This document shows, piece after piece, positions 34,415 through 43,466 of a DNA stretch of 64,000 nucleotides. The notes beneath the pieces are model-generated. The model had not been told where the DNA came from. It searched no databases and worked only from the letters and a program-made list of their open reading frames with translations. The first letter of the stretch is position 1. Each line of letters opens with the position of its first letter. Source of the DNA: Myxococcales bacterium (GTDB lineage: Bacteria > Myxococcota_A > Polyangia > Palsa-1104 > JAEUJZ01); the NCBI GenBank assembly GCA_016794505.1, contig JAEUJZ010000110.1, forward strand, positions 62,001-126,000, written 5' to 3'. A program made the position numbers and the translations under genes.

Positions 34415-36250
34415 CTAGACGATGGCGCTGAGACTGCGGGTCAGAAGCGACAGCATCGACTGCGCAGCATCGATCAGGTGTTGTTGCTGCTGCAGCTCTT
34501 GGCTGACCGCGGCATGCACAGACTGACCTTGCGCGGCGTGCAACAGCCGGCGCGCAAGCTCGGCAAACAGCGTGCGCGACTCAAGCTGCACGTCGCGAAG
34601 TCCGCGACGTAGCTGCGAGATCTCGCTGGCCAGCATGTCCGGTCCACTTTGCAGCACACTGGCGAGGCTGCGTTCCTGCGCTTCGATGGCGCTAAGGATT
34701 CGCTGTCTCTCGTCGCTGCTTAGCCCTCGATCAAGCTGCAGGCGCTCGCTGAGCTGCAGGATTTCCTGGTGCAGGACGCGTCGCTTGTCATCGGCAATCT
34801 GCTGGGTCTGCCGCGCTTGTTCCTGCACCGTGGCTAGGCGCTGTGCCTGCTTTTGGGCATGACTGCGCCCCATGTGCAGCCGCAGCCACAGCCCGTGCGC
34901 GTCGCTGGGCCAGCGATGCACTGGCTGATCCGGGTCGCCCCACAGCTCGCTCGCCAGACGGAGCACGCTGCGGGCTTGTCGCTCGCTGGCTGCGTCGAGC
35001 TCTGCTTCCAGCGCATCGATTTCTGCGCGCTTTGCTGGGTCCGCGACCTTGACGAGATCGCTGACTCGCACCGCCCCAGCGCCCAGGATGACCGTTGCTG
35101 GCCCCTCGGCAGGGCGCAGCGCAACGGTACGTGGCCCGGTCTCTCTATTAGGTGTTTCTGCAGGGCGCAGACTGGCCGCTGGCAGGATCTGCGTACGTGT
35201 GCCTTCCTCGACGGAAGCAGAGCCAGCAAGGGCGGGTAGGGCGCTCGCCGAAGCCAGGTTGTTGCGGCGGGGCAGCTGCGCGCTCAGCTGCTCAAGCCGA
35301 GCCAATGCCTCTGCTGCCGTCGGGCGCTGCGCCGGATCCTTGGCCAGAAGTTGCGCCGCGAGCGCGTCCAGCGCGGGGGGGATTGGCACATCGCGGCGTC
35401 GCCGCGAAAGCAGCGGCGGCACCTGGTTCACATGACCCTGCAGGATGGCGCTGACATCGCCGCGGAATGGGGCCTCACCGACGATCGCGTCGTGCAGCAT
35501 GATGCCCAGCGCGTACAGGTCCACGGGGGGCGCGACTTCGGCGGACGTTAGGAGCTCGGGTGCCATGAACTCCGGCGTACCGAGGATCTCTTCGCCGATG
35601 CGTGTGAGCGGCGGCTGCCCGATGACGCGCGCCACCCCAAAGTCGAGGATCTTCACGAAGTCGCTTTGCCCCTGCCACGTCGTGACCAGCAGGTTTTCCG
35701 GCTTGATATCGCGATGCACGACGCCGCGCGCGTGCGCGTGTTCAAGGGCGCGGGCGACCTGCAGAAGGAGCTGTACGGCGTAGGCCGGCAGCAGGTTGCG
35801 CGTGCGGCTCTGCCGAATGATCTGCAGCAGCGACACTCCCTCGACGAACTCCATGATCAGGTACGGCTCGCCTTGGTCCGTCTGTCCGTAGTCATAGATG
35901 CTGACGATGTTGGGATGATCCAGCGAGGACGCGACGCGGGACTCACGGAAGAAGCGAGCCAGGGCGCGCTCGTTGCTGATGAACTCACGCAGGAGCAGCT
36001 TGACGGCAAACGAGCGGCGAAGAACCGTGTGCTGCGCCAGATACACGACGCCCATGCCGCCTTTGCCCAGGCGTTTTTCGAGGACAAAGCGACCGGCGAT
36101 GGTGCGACCGAGCAGGGGGTCTTCGCTGCTCTTGGCGAGGGGCACCGCATCTACCAAGCGTGTGCCGTCAAGCGGGCAGAATGCACGGTCACCGCCGGAG
36201 TAGACCGCACGACATACAGGGCACTGCTTGGAGGCCGCCGCAATAGCCAT
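34415..36250 (-). CDS. Ser/Thr protein kinase with N-terminal zinc ribbon and coiled-coil tail
   Basis: A 611-residue kinase. The N-terminus has CPVCRAVYSGGDRAFCPLDG, a C-x2-C...C zinc-ribbon-like motif, followed by the kinase domain (about 50-315): LGKGGMGVVYLAQH, FAVKLLL, VVHRDIKPENLLV, ILDFGVARV, GTPEFMAPELL. A Pro/Ala-rich linker leads to about 190 residues of long charged helices rich in Gln, Leu, Arg and Glu (AELDAASERQARSVLRLASEL..., SELQL..., LAELARRLLHAA), predicting a coiled coil. No membrane helix is visible, unlike the other two kinases here, so it should be cytoplasmic and may oligomerise through its tail. Confidence 0.93.
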   Translation of the reverse strand: MAIAAASKQCPVCRAVYSGGDRAFCPLDGTRLVDAVPLAKSSEDPLLGRTIAGRFVLEKRLGKGGMGVVYLAQHTVLRRSFAVKLLLREFISNERALARFFRESRVASSLDHPNIVSIYDYGQTDQGEPYLIMEFVEGVSLLQIIRQSRTRNLLPAYAVQLLLQVARALEHAHARGVVHRDIKPENLLVTTWQGQSDFVKILDFGVARVIGQPPLTRIGEEILGTPEFMAPELLTSAEVAPPVDLYALGIMLHDAIVGEAPFRGDVSAILQGHVNQVPPLLSRRRRDVPIPPALDALAAQLLAKDPAQRPTAAEALARLEQLSAQLPRRNNLASASALPALAGSASVEEGTRTQILPAASLRPAETPNRETGPRTVALRPAEGPATVILGAGAVRVSDLVKVADPAKRAEIDALEAELDAASERQARSVLRLASELWGDPDQPVHRWPSDAHGLWLRLHMGRSHAQKQAQRLATVQEQARQTQQIADDKRRVLHQEILQLSERLQLDRGLSSDERQRILSAIEAQERSLASVLQSGPDMLASEISQLRRGLRDVQLESRTLFAELARRLLHAAQGQSVHAAVSQELQQQQHLIDAAQSMLSLLTRSLSAIV

Positions 36251-36325
36251 GGCAGAACGAGGAAGCCGTTATGGTATCACGACCACCCCGTCGAGGGAGC
36301 CCCGGAAAATGGGGTGCAGGGGCGG

Positions 36326-36949
36326 CTAGAACAGGCGGAGAGTGAGCCCGGTCTGGATGGCGAGGCCCGCGGCGCGCGGCAGGTGGTCATAGCCGACGGC
36401 GAAGCTGACGGCTGCCTTGCCCATCCACAGATCGGTGCCCAGGCGCGGGCCGAGATACATGCCCAAGATGAAGCGTTCTTCGCATGGATCGCCGCTGCCG
36501 ACGCCGGCCTGACCGACGACTCCGCCGCGCAGCGCCAGCCAAGGGGACCACCACGATCCATCGCGGCTGTTGTTGAAGTCCAAGCGCAGCGTGCCGAATG
36601 CGACAAGCGCGTTGGCGCGCGGCGACGGGGCGTCACTGCACGTGGTCAGTGAAAACGGAGCAAGAAGGCCGCTGCCGCCCAAGCCCACCGAGAGCGGGCC
36701 CGTGATCCGCAGAGCTACCTCTGCTTCTGCCGGAACATACGTGGCAAACGACCGACTGCCGTCGAAGAGCTTGGGCAGGGCCAGCGCTGCACCGGATAGC
36801 ATCTGCAGTCGGCCGGTGAAGCGACGGGGTGGATCGCTCGGGGCTCGACGCGCGTCGACGCGAGGCGCCATCACGCACAGCACAAGCAGTGCGATGAGCA
36901 GCCGCCCGCCCGATGCGCGGCGCGTCGAATGGCTAGTGACGGGCGTCAT
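36326..36949 (-). CDS. Small exported beta-barrel-like protein, unknown
   Basis: A 207-residue protein from ATG 36949, overlapping the end of the pseudouridine synthase gene by 17 bases. The upstream open frame (through the repeat region) is spurious. It has a signal peptide (LLIALLVLCVMAPRVDA). The mature part alternates short amphipathic strands with glycine turns: AEVALRITGPLSVGLGGSG, LVAFGTLRLDFNN, WWSPWLALRGGVVGQ, ILGMYLGPRLGTDLWMGKAAVSFAVGYDHL, ending LAIQTGLTLRLF. The terminal phenylalanine and strand pattern suggest an outer-membrane beta-barrel. No family name is recognised. Confidence 0.72.
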   Translation of the reverse strand: MTPVTSHSTRRASGGRLLIALLVLCVMAPRVDARRAPSDPPRRFTGRLQMLSGAALALPKLFDGSRSFATYVPAEAEVALRITGPLSVGLGGSGLLAPFSLTTCSDAPSPRANALVAFGTLRLDFNNSRDGSWWSPWLALRGGVVGQAGVGSGDPCEERFILGMYLGPRLGTDLWMGKAAVSFAVGYDHLPRAAGLAIQTGLTLRLF

Positions 36950-38690
36950 CGCCCTCGGGGCGGTGCTGGGGACGATCGCGGCCTGGTCCGCTTCGCGGCA
37001 GACGATCGCGCGCCGCATCAGAGTCCCGGAAGCCTTCACGCCTGGGAGGTCCTTCGCGCCGGGGCCTGTCGTCGCCGAAGCCTTCGCGCCTGGGAGGCCC
37101 CGAGCGCATGGGTCTGTCGTCGCCGAAGCCTTCGCGCCTGGGAGGTCCTTCGCGTCTGGGCCTGTCGTCGCCGAAGCCTTCGCGCCTGGGAGGCCCCGAG
37201 CGCATGGGTCTGTCGCCACCGAAGCCTTCGCGCCTGGGAGGTCCTTCGCGCCGGGGTCTGTCGTCGCCGAAGCCTTCGCGCCTGGGAGGCCCCGAGCGCA
37301 TGGGTCTGTCGCCACCGAAGCCTTCGCGCCTGGGAGGTCCTTCGCGTCTGGGCCTGTCGTCGCCGAAGCCTTCGCGCCGCGGGGGCCCCGAGCGCATGGG
37401 CCGAGCGTCGCCGAAGCCTTCGCGCCTGGGAGGCCCCGAGCGCATGGGTCTATCGCCACCGAAGCCTTCGCGCCTGGGAGGCCCCGAGCGCATGGGTCTG
37501 TCGCCGCCGAAGCCTTCGCGTCGAGGAGGTCCCGAGCGCATGGGCCGAGCGTCGCCGAAGCCTTCGCGCCTGGGAGGTCCTTCGCGCCGGGGTCTGTCGT
37601 CGCCGAAGCCTTCGCGCCTGGGAGGTCCTTCGCGTCTGGGCCTGTCGTCGCCGAAGGCCGCGCGTCTGGGAGGTCCTTCGCGTCTAGGCCTATCGTCGCC
37701 GAAGGCCGCGCGTCTGGGAGGTCCCGAGCGCATGGGCCTGTCGCCACCGAAGCCTTCGCGTCGAGGGCGCTCGCGCTGCGGCGTGGGCAGCAGGGATGAG
37801 TCAGCCGGGGGCGCAAGGCCCACCTGCGCCCGCAGCATGGCCACTTCACGCAGGGTCAGCGAGCGTGCTGTGCCCGTCGGCAGATCCCCCAGCTCAAGCC
37901 CGGCGTACGAGACGCGCATGAGCTTGAGCAGAGAGCTACCGATGGCCTCGGCCATGCGGTGGATCTGGCGGTTCTTGCCTTCGTGAAGCTCGAATTCGAG
38001 CCAGGTGTGGCGATCGGTGTTCTTGATCAGGCGCACTTCACAGGGCGCGCTGTGTTCGCGCAGCGGCTTGGCCCGTTCCCCCTTGCCGCGCGGCCCTAGA
38101 TGAGGTGCTCGATCGACAGGTTTTCCGTCGCTGTCGAGGATTCGAGCGGGGGGCAGCTCGACGCCGCGCTGCAGACGCAGGATCTGCTCGCGGCTGATCT
38201 CGCCGCGCAGCTTGGCGTGATAGATCTTCGCGACGCCGCGGCTCGGGTGCATCAGCGCATGGGCCAGCTCGCCATCGTTGGTCAGAAGCAGCGCGCCTTC
38301 GGTGTTGTAATCGAGGCGTCCGACGGCAAACAGGCGCAGCGCAGAGGCATCGACAACGCGAGGCGGTGGGTTTGTGCCCTGGCCGGGGGTCTGTCGGCAG
38401 CGGATGCCCTGCTCGTTGAGCAGATCGAACACCGTGGCCCGCCCCTCGGGATCCGAGGCTGTCGTGACATAGCCCTTGGGCTTGTTGAGCAGGTAGTAGG
38501 CCAGCGGCTCGCGTGAAACCTCGTTGCCATCGACGGTGATGCGGTCAAGGCTGGGGTCGACGCGGGTGCCAAGCTCGCTGACCACGCGCCCGTTGACCGC
38601 GACGCGGCCAGCTTGCATCAAAGCTTCGGCTGCGCGACGAGAGGCGACGCCTCCCTTGGCGAGCACGAGCTGGAGTCGGATTCCCTTCAT
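36933..38690 (-). CDS. rluB: 23S rRNA pseudouridine synthase (RluB/RsuA type) with long Arg-rich repeat tail
   Basis: A 585-residue protein. The first about 310 residues are a complete RsuA/RluB-family enzyme: S4 RNA-binding domain (VLAKGGVASRRAAEALMQAGRVAVNG), LLNKPKGYVTT, the catalytic-aspartate motif GRLDYNTEGALLLTNDG and GKNRQIHRMAEAIG. It makes a pseudouridine in large-subunit rRNA; RluB rather than RsuA is a best guess. The remaining about 270 residues are 15 tandem copies of a 16-residue unit of the form REGFGDDRPRREGPPR / REGFGGDRPMRSGPPR, plus a partial copy. Such basic, Gly/Arg-rich tails can bind RNA or ribosomes. The tail is encoded by near-identical 48-base DNA repeats. Confidence 0.92.
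   Translation of the reverse strand: MKGIRLQLVLAKGGVASRRAAEALMQAGRVAVNGRVVSELGTRVDPSLDRITVDGNEVSREPLAYYLLNKPKGYVTTASDPEGRATVFDLLNEQGIRCRQTPGQGTNPPPRVVDASALRLFAVGRLDYNTEGALLLTNDGELAHALMHPSRGVAKIYHAKLRGEISREQILRLQRGVELPPARILDSDGKPVDRAPHLGPRGKGERAKPLREHSAPCEVRLIKNTDRHTWLEFELHEGKNRQIHRMAEAIGSSLLKLMRVSYAGLELGDLPTGTARSLTLREVAMLRAQVGLAPPADSSLLPTPQRERPRREGFGGDRPMRSGPPRRAAFGDDRPRREGPPRRAAFGDDRPRREGPPRREGFGDDRPRREGPPRREGFGDARPMRSGPPRREGFGGDRPMRSGPPRREGFGGDRPMRSGPPRREGFGDARPMRSGPPRREGFGDDRPRREGPPRREGFGGDRPMRSGPPRREGFGDDRPRREGPPRREGFGGDRPMRSGPPRREGFGDDRPRREGPPRREGFGDDRPMRSGPPRREGFGDDRPRREGPPRREGFRDSDAARDRLPRSGPGRDRPQHRPEGDDARH
37024..37770. repeat. 48-base tandem repeat array inside rluB
   Basis: About 15 copies of a 48-base unit encoding the 16-residue protein repeat. 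Units fall into a few types (protein level FGDDRPRREG, FGGDRPMRSG, FGDARPMRSG, and two with RAAFGDD) that are mixed rather than clustered, suggesting repeated unequal exchange or gene conversion. Because of base composition and a period divisible by three, several other frames on both strands also stay open here; they are not considered genes. Confidence 0.85.
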
Positions 38691-38695
38691 TGGTC

Positions 38696-40174
38696 CTATG
38701 CTTTCTTGCGACCGCGACGCACCGTCGGTGCTGCCGGGTCTGCGGCGGCGGGTTCAGCGGCCTGAGATGGCTCGCTTTGGGGCGATGCCGTGGGGTCATC
38801 GTCGGGGGATGCGGGTTCTGCTTCGTCGTCGAAGGCAGACGTGTGGGCTTCGGCCTGGCTGGACAGGCCATCGGCTGCGGTCTCTGATTCGTCGCTGTGG
38901 GTCTGGGAATCGGCCATGGCTGCGGCTTCGGCCATTCCCAAAAGAACATCGATGGGTGGAGTCTCGCCTTTGACCGACGCGATCAGCTCGTCGATCTTGG
39001 CAAGGTGCTCGGCGTCATCGGCAAGCTGCTGATCGAGGATCTCGACGCGGCTAAGCGGAGGCGGGCTCGGAGGCGTTGCCGGGGGACGCTCGTCTAGCAA
39101 GCCGGGCAGCGGGGGCAGCGGTGCCACGGTCGGCTGGCCAGGCGCTTCGGGCAGCGAGATCTGCTGCGGGCCGTCTGCGTGCTGGCTCGCACGTGCCTCG
39201 CTGTCTAGCGACAGGGGCAGCGCCGCGTCAGGATGCGCCGCGCGCACCCGCGCCTTGTTTTCATCGTTAAGCTCGTAGTACTCGCGCAGCGTCGGCAGAT
39301 CCTTCAGGTCGCGCAGGTTGAAGAACTCCAGAAACTCGCGCGTGGTGCCATACAGAAGCGGTCGGCCAGGCTCTTCTTTTTTGCCGAGGATGCGCACCAA
39401 GCGGCGCTCTAGCAGGGTCTTGAGTGCGCCGCCCGAGTCGACACCGCGCACATCGTCGATCTCGGGGCGCGTGATCGGCTGGCGATAGGCGACGATGGTC
39501 ATCGTCTCAAGCTGGGCGCGGCTTAGGCGCTGCGGCTTCTGCTGCAGCTGGCGCTGCACCCACGGAGCATTGCTCGGCGCTGTGCGCAGCTGCCAGCCAC
39601 CGGCCACTTGGTGTAGCTCGACGCCGCGCTCTTCGCGCAGATAGCTTTCAGCCAAGGACACGAGCGCATCCTGCACCTGGGAGGGCTGATACAGCGGTGG
39701 GCCCTGGCGTCCGCTCGGCTCGTGCGCTTGCTCTTCGAGGATCTCCAGAAGTCGCTGCAGGGTCAGCGGCTTGTCCGCGACGAAAAGCAGGCTCTCTAGC
39801 ACCGAGCGCAGGCGTGGCGGGGGCAGCGTCTGCGACGAGGGCTCTGCTTCCCCTTCGCGGTCCGCTGGCTCCGTCGCAAAGCTAGATGAATTACGTAATA
39901 GCTCGGCCAAGGCTTCGTCGTCGCTGGCTTCGTCGTCGCTGAGATCTTGGCTGAGATTTTCGCTGTCCGCGGGGTATGCGGCGGGCACCTCGTGCTCGGC
40001 CACATCGGTCTCATCGGCCACATCGAGGCGCCGGCCGCCGACCCGCTGGCGGCTCTCGCGGTCTGCGGCTGCTTCGTCTGCGGCACCGGCATGCTCGCCC
40101 ACGTTCGCGAGCGATGCATCCAAGGGAAGGCGCGGTTCGTCCTCGCTGGTTGACTTAGTTGGGCGGTGACTCAT
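38696..40174 (-). CDS. scpB: Segregation and condensation protein B with extended termini
   Basis: A 492-residue protein from ATG 40174 (an in-frame TTG nine bases earlier is rejected). The ScpB core of about 190 residues (about 125-325) has two winged-helix domains: LRSVLESLLFVADKPLTLQRLLEIL, then RLSRAQLETMTIVAYRQPITRPEIDDVRGVDSGGALKTLLERRLVRILGKKEEPGRPLLYGTTREFLEFFNL. This is the kleisin-partner protein of the SMC-ScpAB condensin. The N-terminal about 120 residues are acidic, and the C-terminal about 150 are Pro/Ala/Glu-rich ending in RRGRKKA; both extensions are absent from typical ScpB (about 200 residues). Its start overlaps the scpA end. Confidence 0.94.
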   Translation of the reverse strand: MSHRPTKSTSEDEPRLPLDASLANVGEHAGAADEAAADRESRQRVGGRRLDVADETDVAEHEVPAAYPADSENLSQDLSDDEASDDEALAELLRNSSSFATEPADREGEAEPSSQTLPPPRLRSVLESLLFVADKPLTLQRLLEILEEQAHEPSGRQGPPLYQPSQVQDALVSLAESYLREERGVELHQVAGGWQLRTAPSNAPWVQRQLQQKPQRLSRAQLETMTIVAYRQPITRPEIDDVRGVDSGGALKTLLERRLVRILGKKEEPGRPLLYGTTREFLEFFNLRDLKDLPTLREYYELNDENKARVRAAHPDAALPLSLDSEARASQHADGPQQISLPEAPGQPTVAPLPPLPGLLDERPPATPPSPPPLSRVEILDQQLADDAEHLAKIDELIASVKGETPPIDVLLGMAEAAAMADSQTHSDESETAADGLSSQAEAHTSAFDDEAEPASPDDDPTASPQSEPSQAAEPAAADPAAPTVRRGRKKA

Positions 40175-41270
40175 GGGCTGCAATCTGCTCGATATCGGGG
40201 GAATCGGAAGGCGCGCTGTCAGGCTGCCCTGCGGCCTCGCTCACCGCTGCGGTGCTGGCTGTGGGGACGCTCGATGACTCGCCGGATGACTCGCTCGTTG
40301 CCATCACGTCGGTGCCGCTCGATGCTCCGGCGCTGTCCGTCGACCCGGCATGGCCTGTCGAGCCGCTGGCCGGCGGAGCCTGTGGGCTGGGCGGCGTGAC
40401 ACCGGGACGGCAGACATAGATCGCGCCGCGCTCTTCGGCTTGATAGACGGCGACCAAGCGCAGGCGGGCCATCTCAAGCACGGCGAGCAGCGTCAGGACC
40501 GCCTGGTACATAAAGTCGCTCTCGACGTCCTGACTGGCGAGCTGCGTCAACAGCGTGTCATAGGTGTAGACCGTCTGGATAAGCGGCGCGGCGCTATCGA
40601 GGGCTTCGTTGATCTGGTTGATGCGATCGGCCAGTGACAGCCGTTCCACGGTGACTTCGTGCGAGAGCTTGCGCTGTCGCTTGCCGTGCAGCTTGGCCAA
40701 TAGGTCGATGAGCTCCCAGACGGGGACCTCGGCCAGCGGAGCGACCGGGACGATGTCGCTTTGCTCGGGGGACACGTCGCGCGTCCACACGTTGCGACCG
40801 ACGACGGGTCGGGCCGCCAAGAGCTCGGCCACCGCCTTGAACTTCTGGTATTCGAGCAGGCGCTTGACCAGAAGCTCACGCGGGTCGCCGAGCTCGGCTT
40901 CTTCGCCTTCTTCTTGATCGAGGACGGCCTGCGCTTCCGGGGGCAGAAGCTCGCGCGACTTGATGTACGCCAGCGTCGCGGCCATCAACAGGTACTCGCT
41001 GGCCAAGTCCATGTTCAGCGCCTGCATGGCCTGCAGCGTTAGTAAGTACTGTTGCGTGATGAACGAGATCGGGATGTTGAAGACATCAAGCTCGTGCTTG
41101 CGAACCAGGTGCAGCAGCAGATCGAGCGGGCCTTCAAACTCGGGCAGGACCAGCGTGTGCTCGATGATCGTGCTTGTGTCGACGGGCGCTGCACCGGGGC
41201 GACCCGAGCGCGCTTGCAGGGCGGTCGCCGTCAACTGTTCGACGACGCTATCGACACTTGCACGATCCAT
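40155..41270 (-). CDS. scpA: Segregation and condensation protein A
   Basis: A 371-residue kleisin of the SMC-ScpAB complex, started at ATG 41270 (the frame is open upstream but lacks conserved sequence). The core has LVLPEFEGPLDLLLHLVRKHELDVFNIPISFITQQYLL, the central YLLMAATLAYIKSRELLPP, and the C-terminal winged-helix segment VLTLLAVLEMARLRLVAVYQAEERGAIYV. A Ser/Thr/Pro/Ala-rich tail of about 85 residues follows, longer than usual, matching the long acidic tails of its partner ScpB. The 3' end overlaps the scpB start by 20 bases. Confidence 0.94.
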   Translation of the reverse strand: MDRASVDSVVEQLTATALQARSGRPGAAPVDTSTIIEHTLVLPEFEGPLDLLLHLVRKHELDVFNIPISFITQQYLLTLQAMQALNMDLASEYLLMAATLAYIKSRELLPPEAQAVLDQEEGEEAELGDPRELLVKRLLEYQKFKAVAELLAARPVVGRNVWTRDVSPEQSDIVPVAPLAEVPVWELIDLLAKLHGKRQRKLSHEVTVERLSLADRINQINEALDSAAPLIQTVYTYDTLLTQLASQDVESDFMYQAVLTLLAVLEMARLRLVAVYQAEERGAIYVCRPGVTPPSPQAPPASGSTGHAGSTDSAGASSGTDVMATSESSGESSSVPTASTAAVSEAAGQPDSAPSDSPDIEQIAAHESPPN

Positions 41271-41365
41271 GGAACGGAAAAGAGGGCTCTGCTCGTCGGG
41301 AAGAGGGCTGGGCTGCGCTGAAAGACGGCGGACTATACGGCGCTGCCTGGGGCCAAGCAAGCGCG

Positions 41366-41395
41366 TTGACGGGCCGCTCGCCGCCGCGTTACAAG
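41366..41395 (+). promoter_or_regulatory. Candidate sigma-70-type promoter upstream of the acyl-CoA synthetase gene
   Basis: TTGACG at 41366-41371 and TACAAG at 41390-41395, spaced 18 bases apart. AAGGAGG at 41407-41413 is a good ribosome-binding site for ATG 41424. Lies between divergent scpA and the synthetase gene. Motif match only. Confidence 0.35.
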
Positions 41396-41423
41396 CGAGA
41401 GACGCTAAGGAGGCTCTGACGAC

Positions 41424-43463
41424 ATGTTTGCCCCGGTTCTAAGCGCGCTGCGTGACCAGCTGAGCAAGTGGGATGAAAAACAGGCTGAGCGTCGAGGCAA
41501 GCCGGTCCCAGTGTCGCACATAGCGGGTCTGCCCAGCGTGCGGACATTGGGCGATCTTTTGCGCGTTCGCGCTCAACGCAGCGGCGGGCGCCCCGCAATG
41601 TACGAGCGACAAAGCGGGCCGGATGACTCGGGAAAACCGAGCTGGCAGGCGATTACCTATGAGCAGTTCTTGCAGCGGGCGGCCAGCGTGGCGCGGGCGC
41701 TGCTTGAGCTGGGTCTGGCGCGCGGGGATCGCGTCGCGGTGCTGGGCCCGACGCAGGCAAGCTGGCCCATCTATGACTTTGGGGCGCAGCTTGCGGGCTT
41801 GGTTAGCTGGGGCATCTATCCGCAGCAGACCGTCGAGCAGATTCGCTATCTGCTGCAGCACAGCGATACGCGCGTCGTCTTCGTCGACGGAGAAGCCGAG
41901 CTAAAGACGGTCTTGGAAGCGACGCAGGATCTGCCGTTTGTCGTTGCCATCGTGCCGTGGACCGAGGCCCTGTTCGCGCAGGTTCGCGGCCGCGATCTTC
42001 GCCTCGTGGCTCCTTCGCGGTTCTGTGGGCCACCGCTCTCGTCGGCAGAGATCGAAGAACAGCAGAGCCGCATACATCCCGAGGGCACCGCGATCCTGAT
42101 CTACACATCCGGCACGACGGGCCCGCCCAAGGGCGCGATGATCAGTCATCGCAACATCGTTTCGCTGTTCTCGAACGCGCACAACGTGCAAGAGATGTTC
42201 GAGGACGACTACACATACAGCTTCCTGCCCATGGCGCATGCGGCCGAGCGCGTGTTCGCCTGTTTTGGTCGCATCAGCGCCGGCTTGCCGACGTATTTTG
42301 CCAGCAGCACCGGGGCCGTCCTCACCGAGATTCGCGAAGTCCGCCCGACGCTGTTCGGCTCGGTCCCGCGCCTGTTCGAGAAGGCCTATACGAAGATCCA
42401 CACCGAAGTCGAGCGTCAGCCGAGGCCGGTGCGCGAGCTCTTTGCGTGGGCGGTCTCCGTCGGAAAAAAGCGGGCCGATTGCATTCTGCACAGCCGACCC
42501 ATTCCGCCTGCGATCGATCTGCAGTATCGCGTCGCCGAGCGCTTGGTGTTCAGCAAGCTGCGGCAGGCGTTTGGCGGTCGCATTCGCTATTTCATCGTCG
42601 GGGCAGCACCGACACCACGGCACGTGCTGGAGTTCTTCTGGGCTGCCAACATGCCGATCTTTGAGGTGTTCGGCATGACCGAGGCGACGGTGGTGACGCA
42701 CGGCAACCGCGTCGGGGCAACCAAGCTGGGAACGGTGGGCCGCGTGATTCCGCCGATGCAGTGCGCGATCGCCGAGGACGGCGAGGTCTTGCTGCGCGGC
42801 CCCTGGGTGTTCAAGGGGTACTTCAAGGATGAAGCCGCCACGGCGCAGATCTTGACCCCCGCGACGGAAGCGGAAGGTCCCGGCGGCCCCTGGCTGCACA
42901 CGGGGGATATCGGCACGCTCGATGAAGACGGCTATCTGCGCATCACCGATCGCAAGAAACACCTGATCATCACGTCGGGCGGTAAGAACCTGGCGCCAGC
43001 CAACATCGAAGCGGCGATCAAGTCGGCCGATCCGCTGATCAGCCACGTCTTGGCCTGCGGCGACAATCGGCCGTATGTCACGGCGCTGGTCGTGCCCAGC
43101 CCGCTTGAGACCTTGGAGTGGGGAGCGGAAAAGGGCCTGGTCAGCAAGCCCGATCTCGACGCTCGGACCCGCGAGCTATTGGCCAATCCCGCCGCGCGCA
43201 GCGAGGCGCTGAACCGCAACATGGCGCAGGTGGTGCAGCATCCCGAGTTCAGTCGGCGCATGATCGACGCGGTGCGGCGCGGCAACCAACACCTTGCGCA
43301 TGTCGAGACGATTCGCCGCTTTATCCTTCTCGACCGCGATCTCAGCCAAGAACACGGTGAGTTGACACCGACGATGAAGGTCAAGCGCCGCGAGCTATTG
43401 CAGCGCTATGCCGAGCGCTTCAATCAGCTGTATGACGACGAGTCCTTCGGGTTTTCGGTGTAG
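41424..43463 (+). CDS. Long-chain fatty acid-CoA ligase (FadD/FAA family)
   Basis: A 679-residue AMP-forming synthetase that activates fatty acids to acyl-CoA. Motifs: the P-loop-like AILIYTSGTTGPPKGAMISHRN, the ATP-binding VFGMTEAT and LHTGDIGTLDEDGYLRITDRKKH, and the C-terminal lysine region GELTPTMKVKRRELLQRY. Size and the internal YTFLPMAHAAERVF-like segment (YSFLPMAHAAERVFACFG) fit the long-chain (FAA/FadD15) group rather than short-chain acetyl-CoA synthetases. The N-terminal about 100 residues carry no membrane helix. The gene is followed after 3 bases by a metallo-beta-lactamase-fold hydrolase gene. Confidence 0.93.
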   Translation: MFAPVLSALRDQLSKWDEKQAERRGKPVPVSHIAGLPSVRTLGDLLRVRAQRSGGRPAMYERQSGPDDSGKPSWQAITYEQFLQRAASVARALLELGLARGDRVAVLGPTQASWPIYDFGAQLAGLVSWGIYPQQTVEQIRYLLQHSDTRVVFVDGEAELKTVLEATQDLPFVVAIVPWTEALFAQVRGRDLRLVAPSRFCGPPLSSAEIEEQQSRIHPEGTAILIYTSGTTGPPKGAMISHRNIVSLFSNAHNVQEMFEDDYTYSFLPMAHAAERVFACFGRISAGLPTYFASSTGAVLTEIREVRPTLFGSVPRLFEKAYTKIHTEVERQPRPVRELFAWAVSVGKKRADCILHSRPIPPAIDLQYRVAERLVFSKLRQAFGGRIRYFIVGAAPTPRHVLEFFWAANMPIFEVFGMTEATVVTHGNRVGATKLGTVGRVIPPMQCAIAEDGEVLLRGPWVFKGYFKDEAATAQILTPATEAEGPGGPWLHTGDIGTLDEDGYLRITDRKKHLIITSGGKNLAPANIEAAIKSADPLISHVLACGDNRPYVTALVVPSPLETLEWGAEKGLVSKPDLDARTRELLANPAARSEALNRNMAQVVQHPEFSRRMIDAVRRGNQHLAHVETIRRFILLDRDLSQEHGELTPTMKVKRRELLQRYAERFNQLYDDESFGFSV

Positions 43464-43466
43464 CCG

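Noticed and set aside
37024..37770. Possible CRISPR array from the regular repeats
   Set aside because: Repeats are directly adjacent, with a 48-base period coding for protein; there are no unique spacers and no cas genes.
36326..37849. Long minus-strand frame through the repeat array with many DLPGAKASATTDP-type units, plus plus-strand frames of 252-409 codons
   Set aside because: They are other-frame readings of the 48-base repeats; only the rluB frame continues into a conserved enzyme. Only the last part of the minus frame (from 36949) is kept as a gene.
41901..43046. A 381-codon minus-strand frame
   Set aside because: Antisense shadow of the acyl-CoA synthetase gene.
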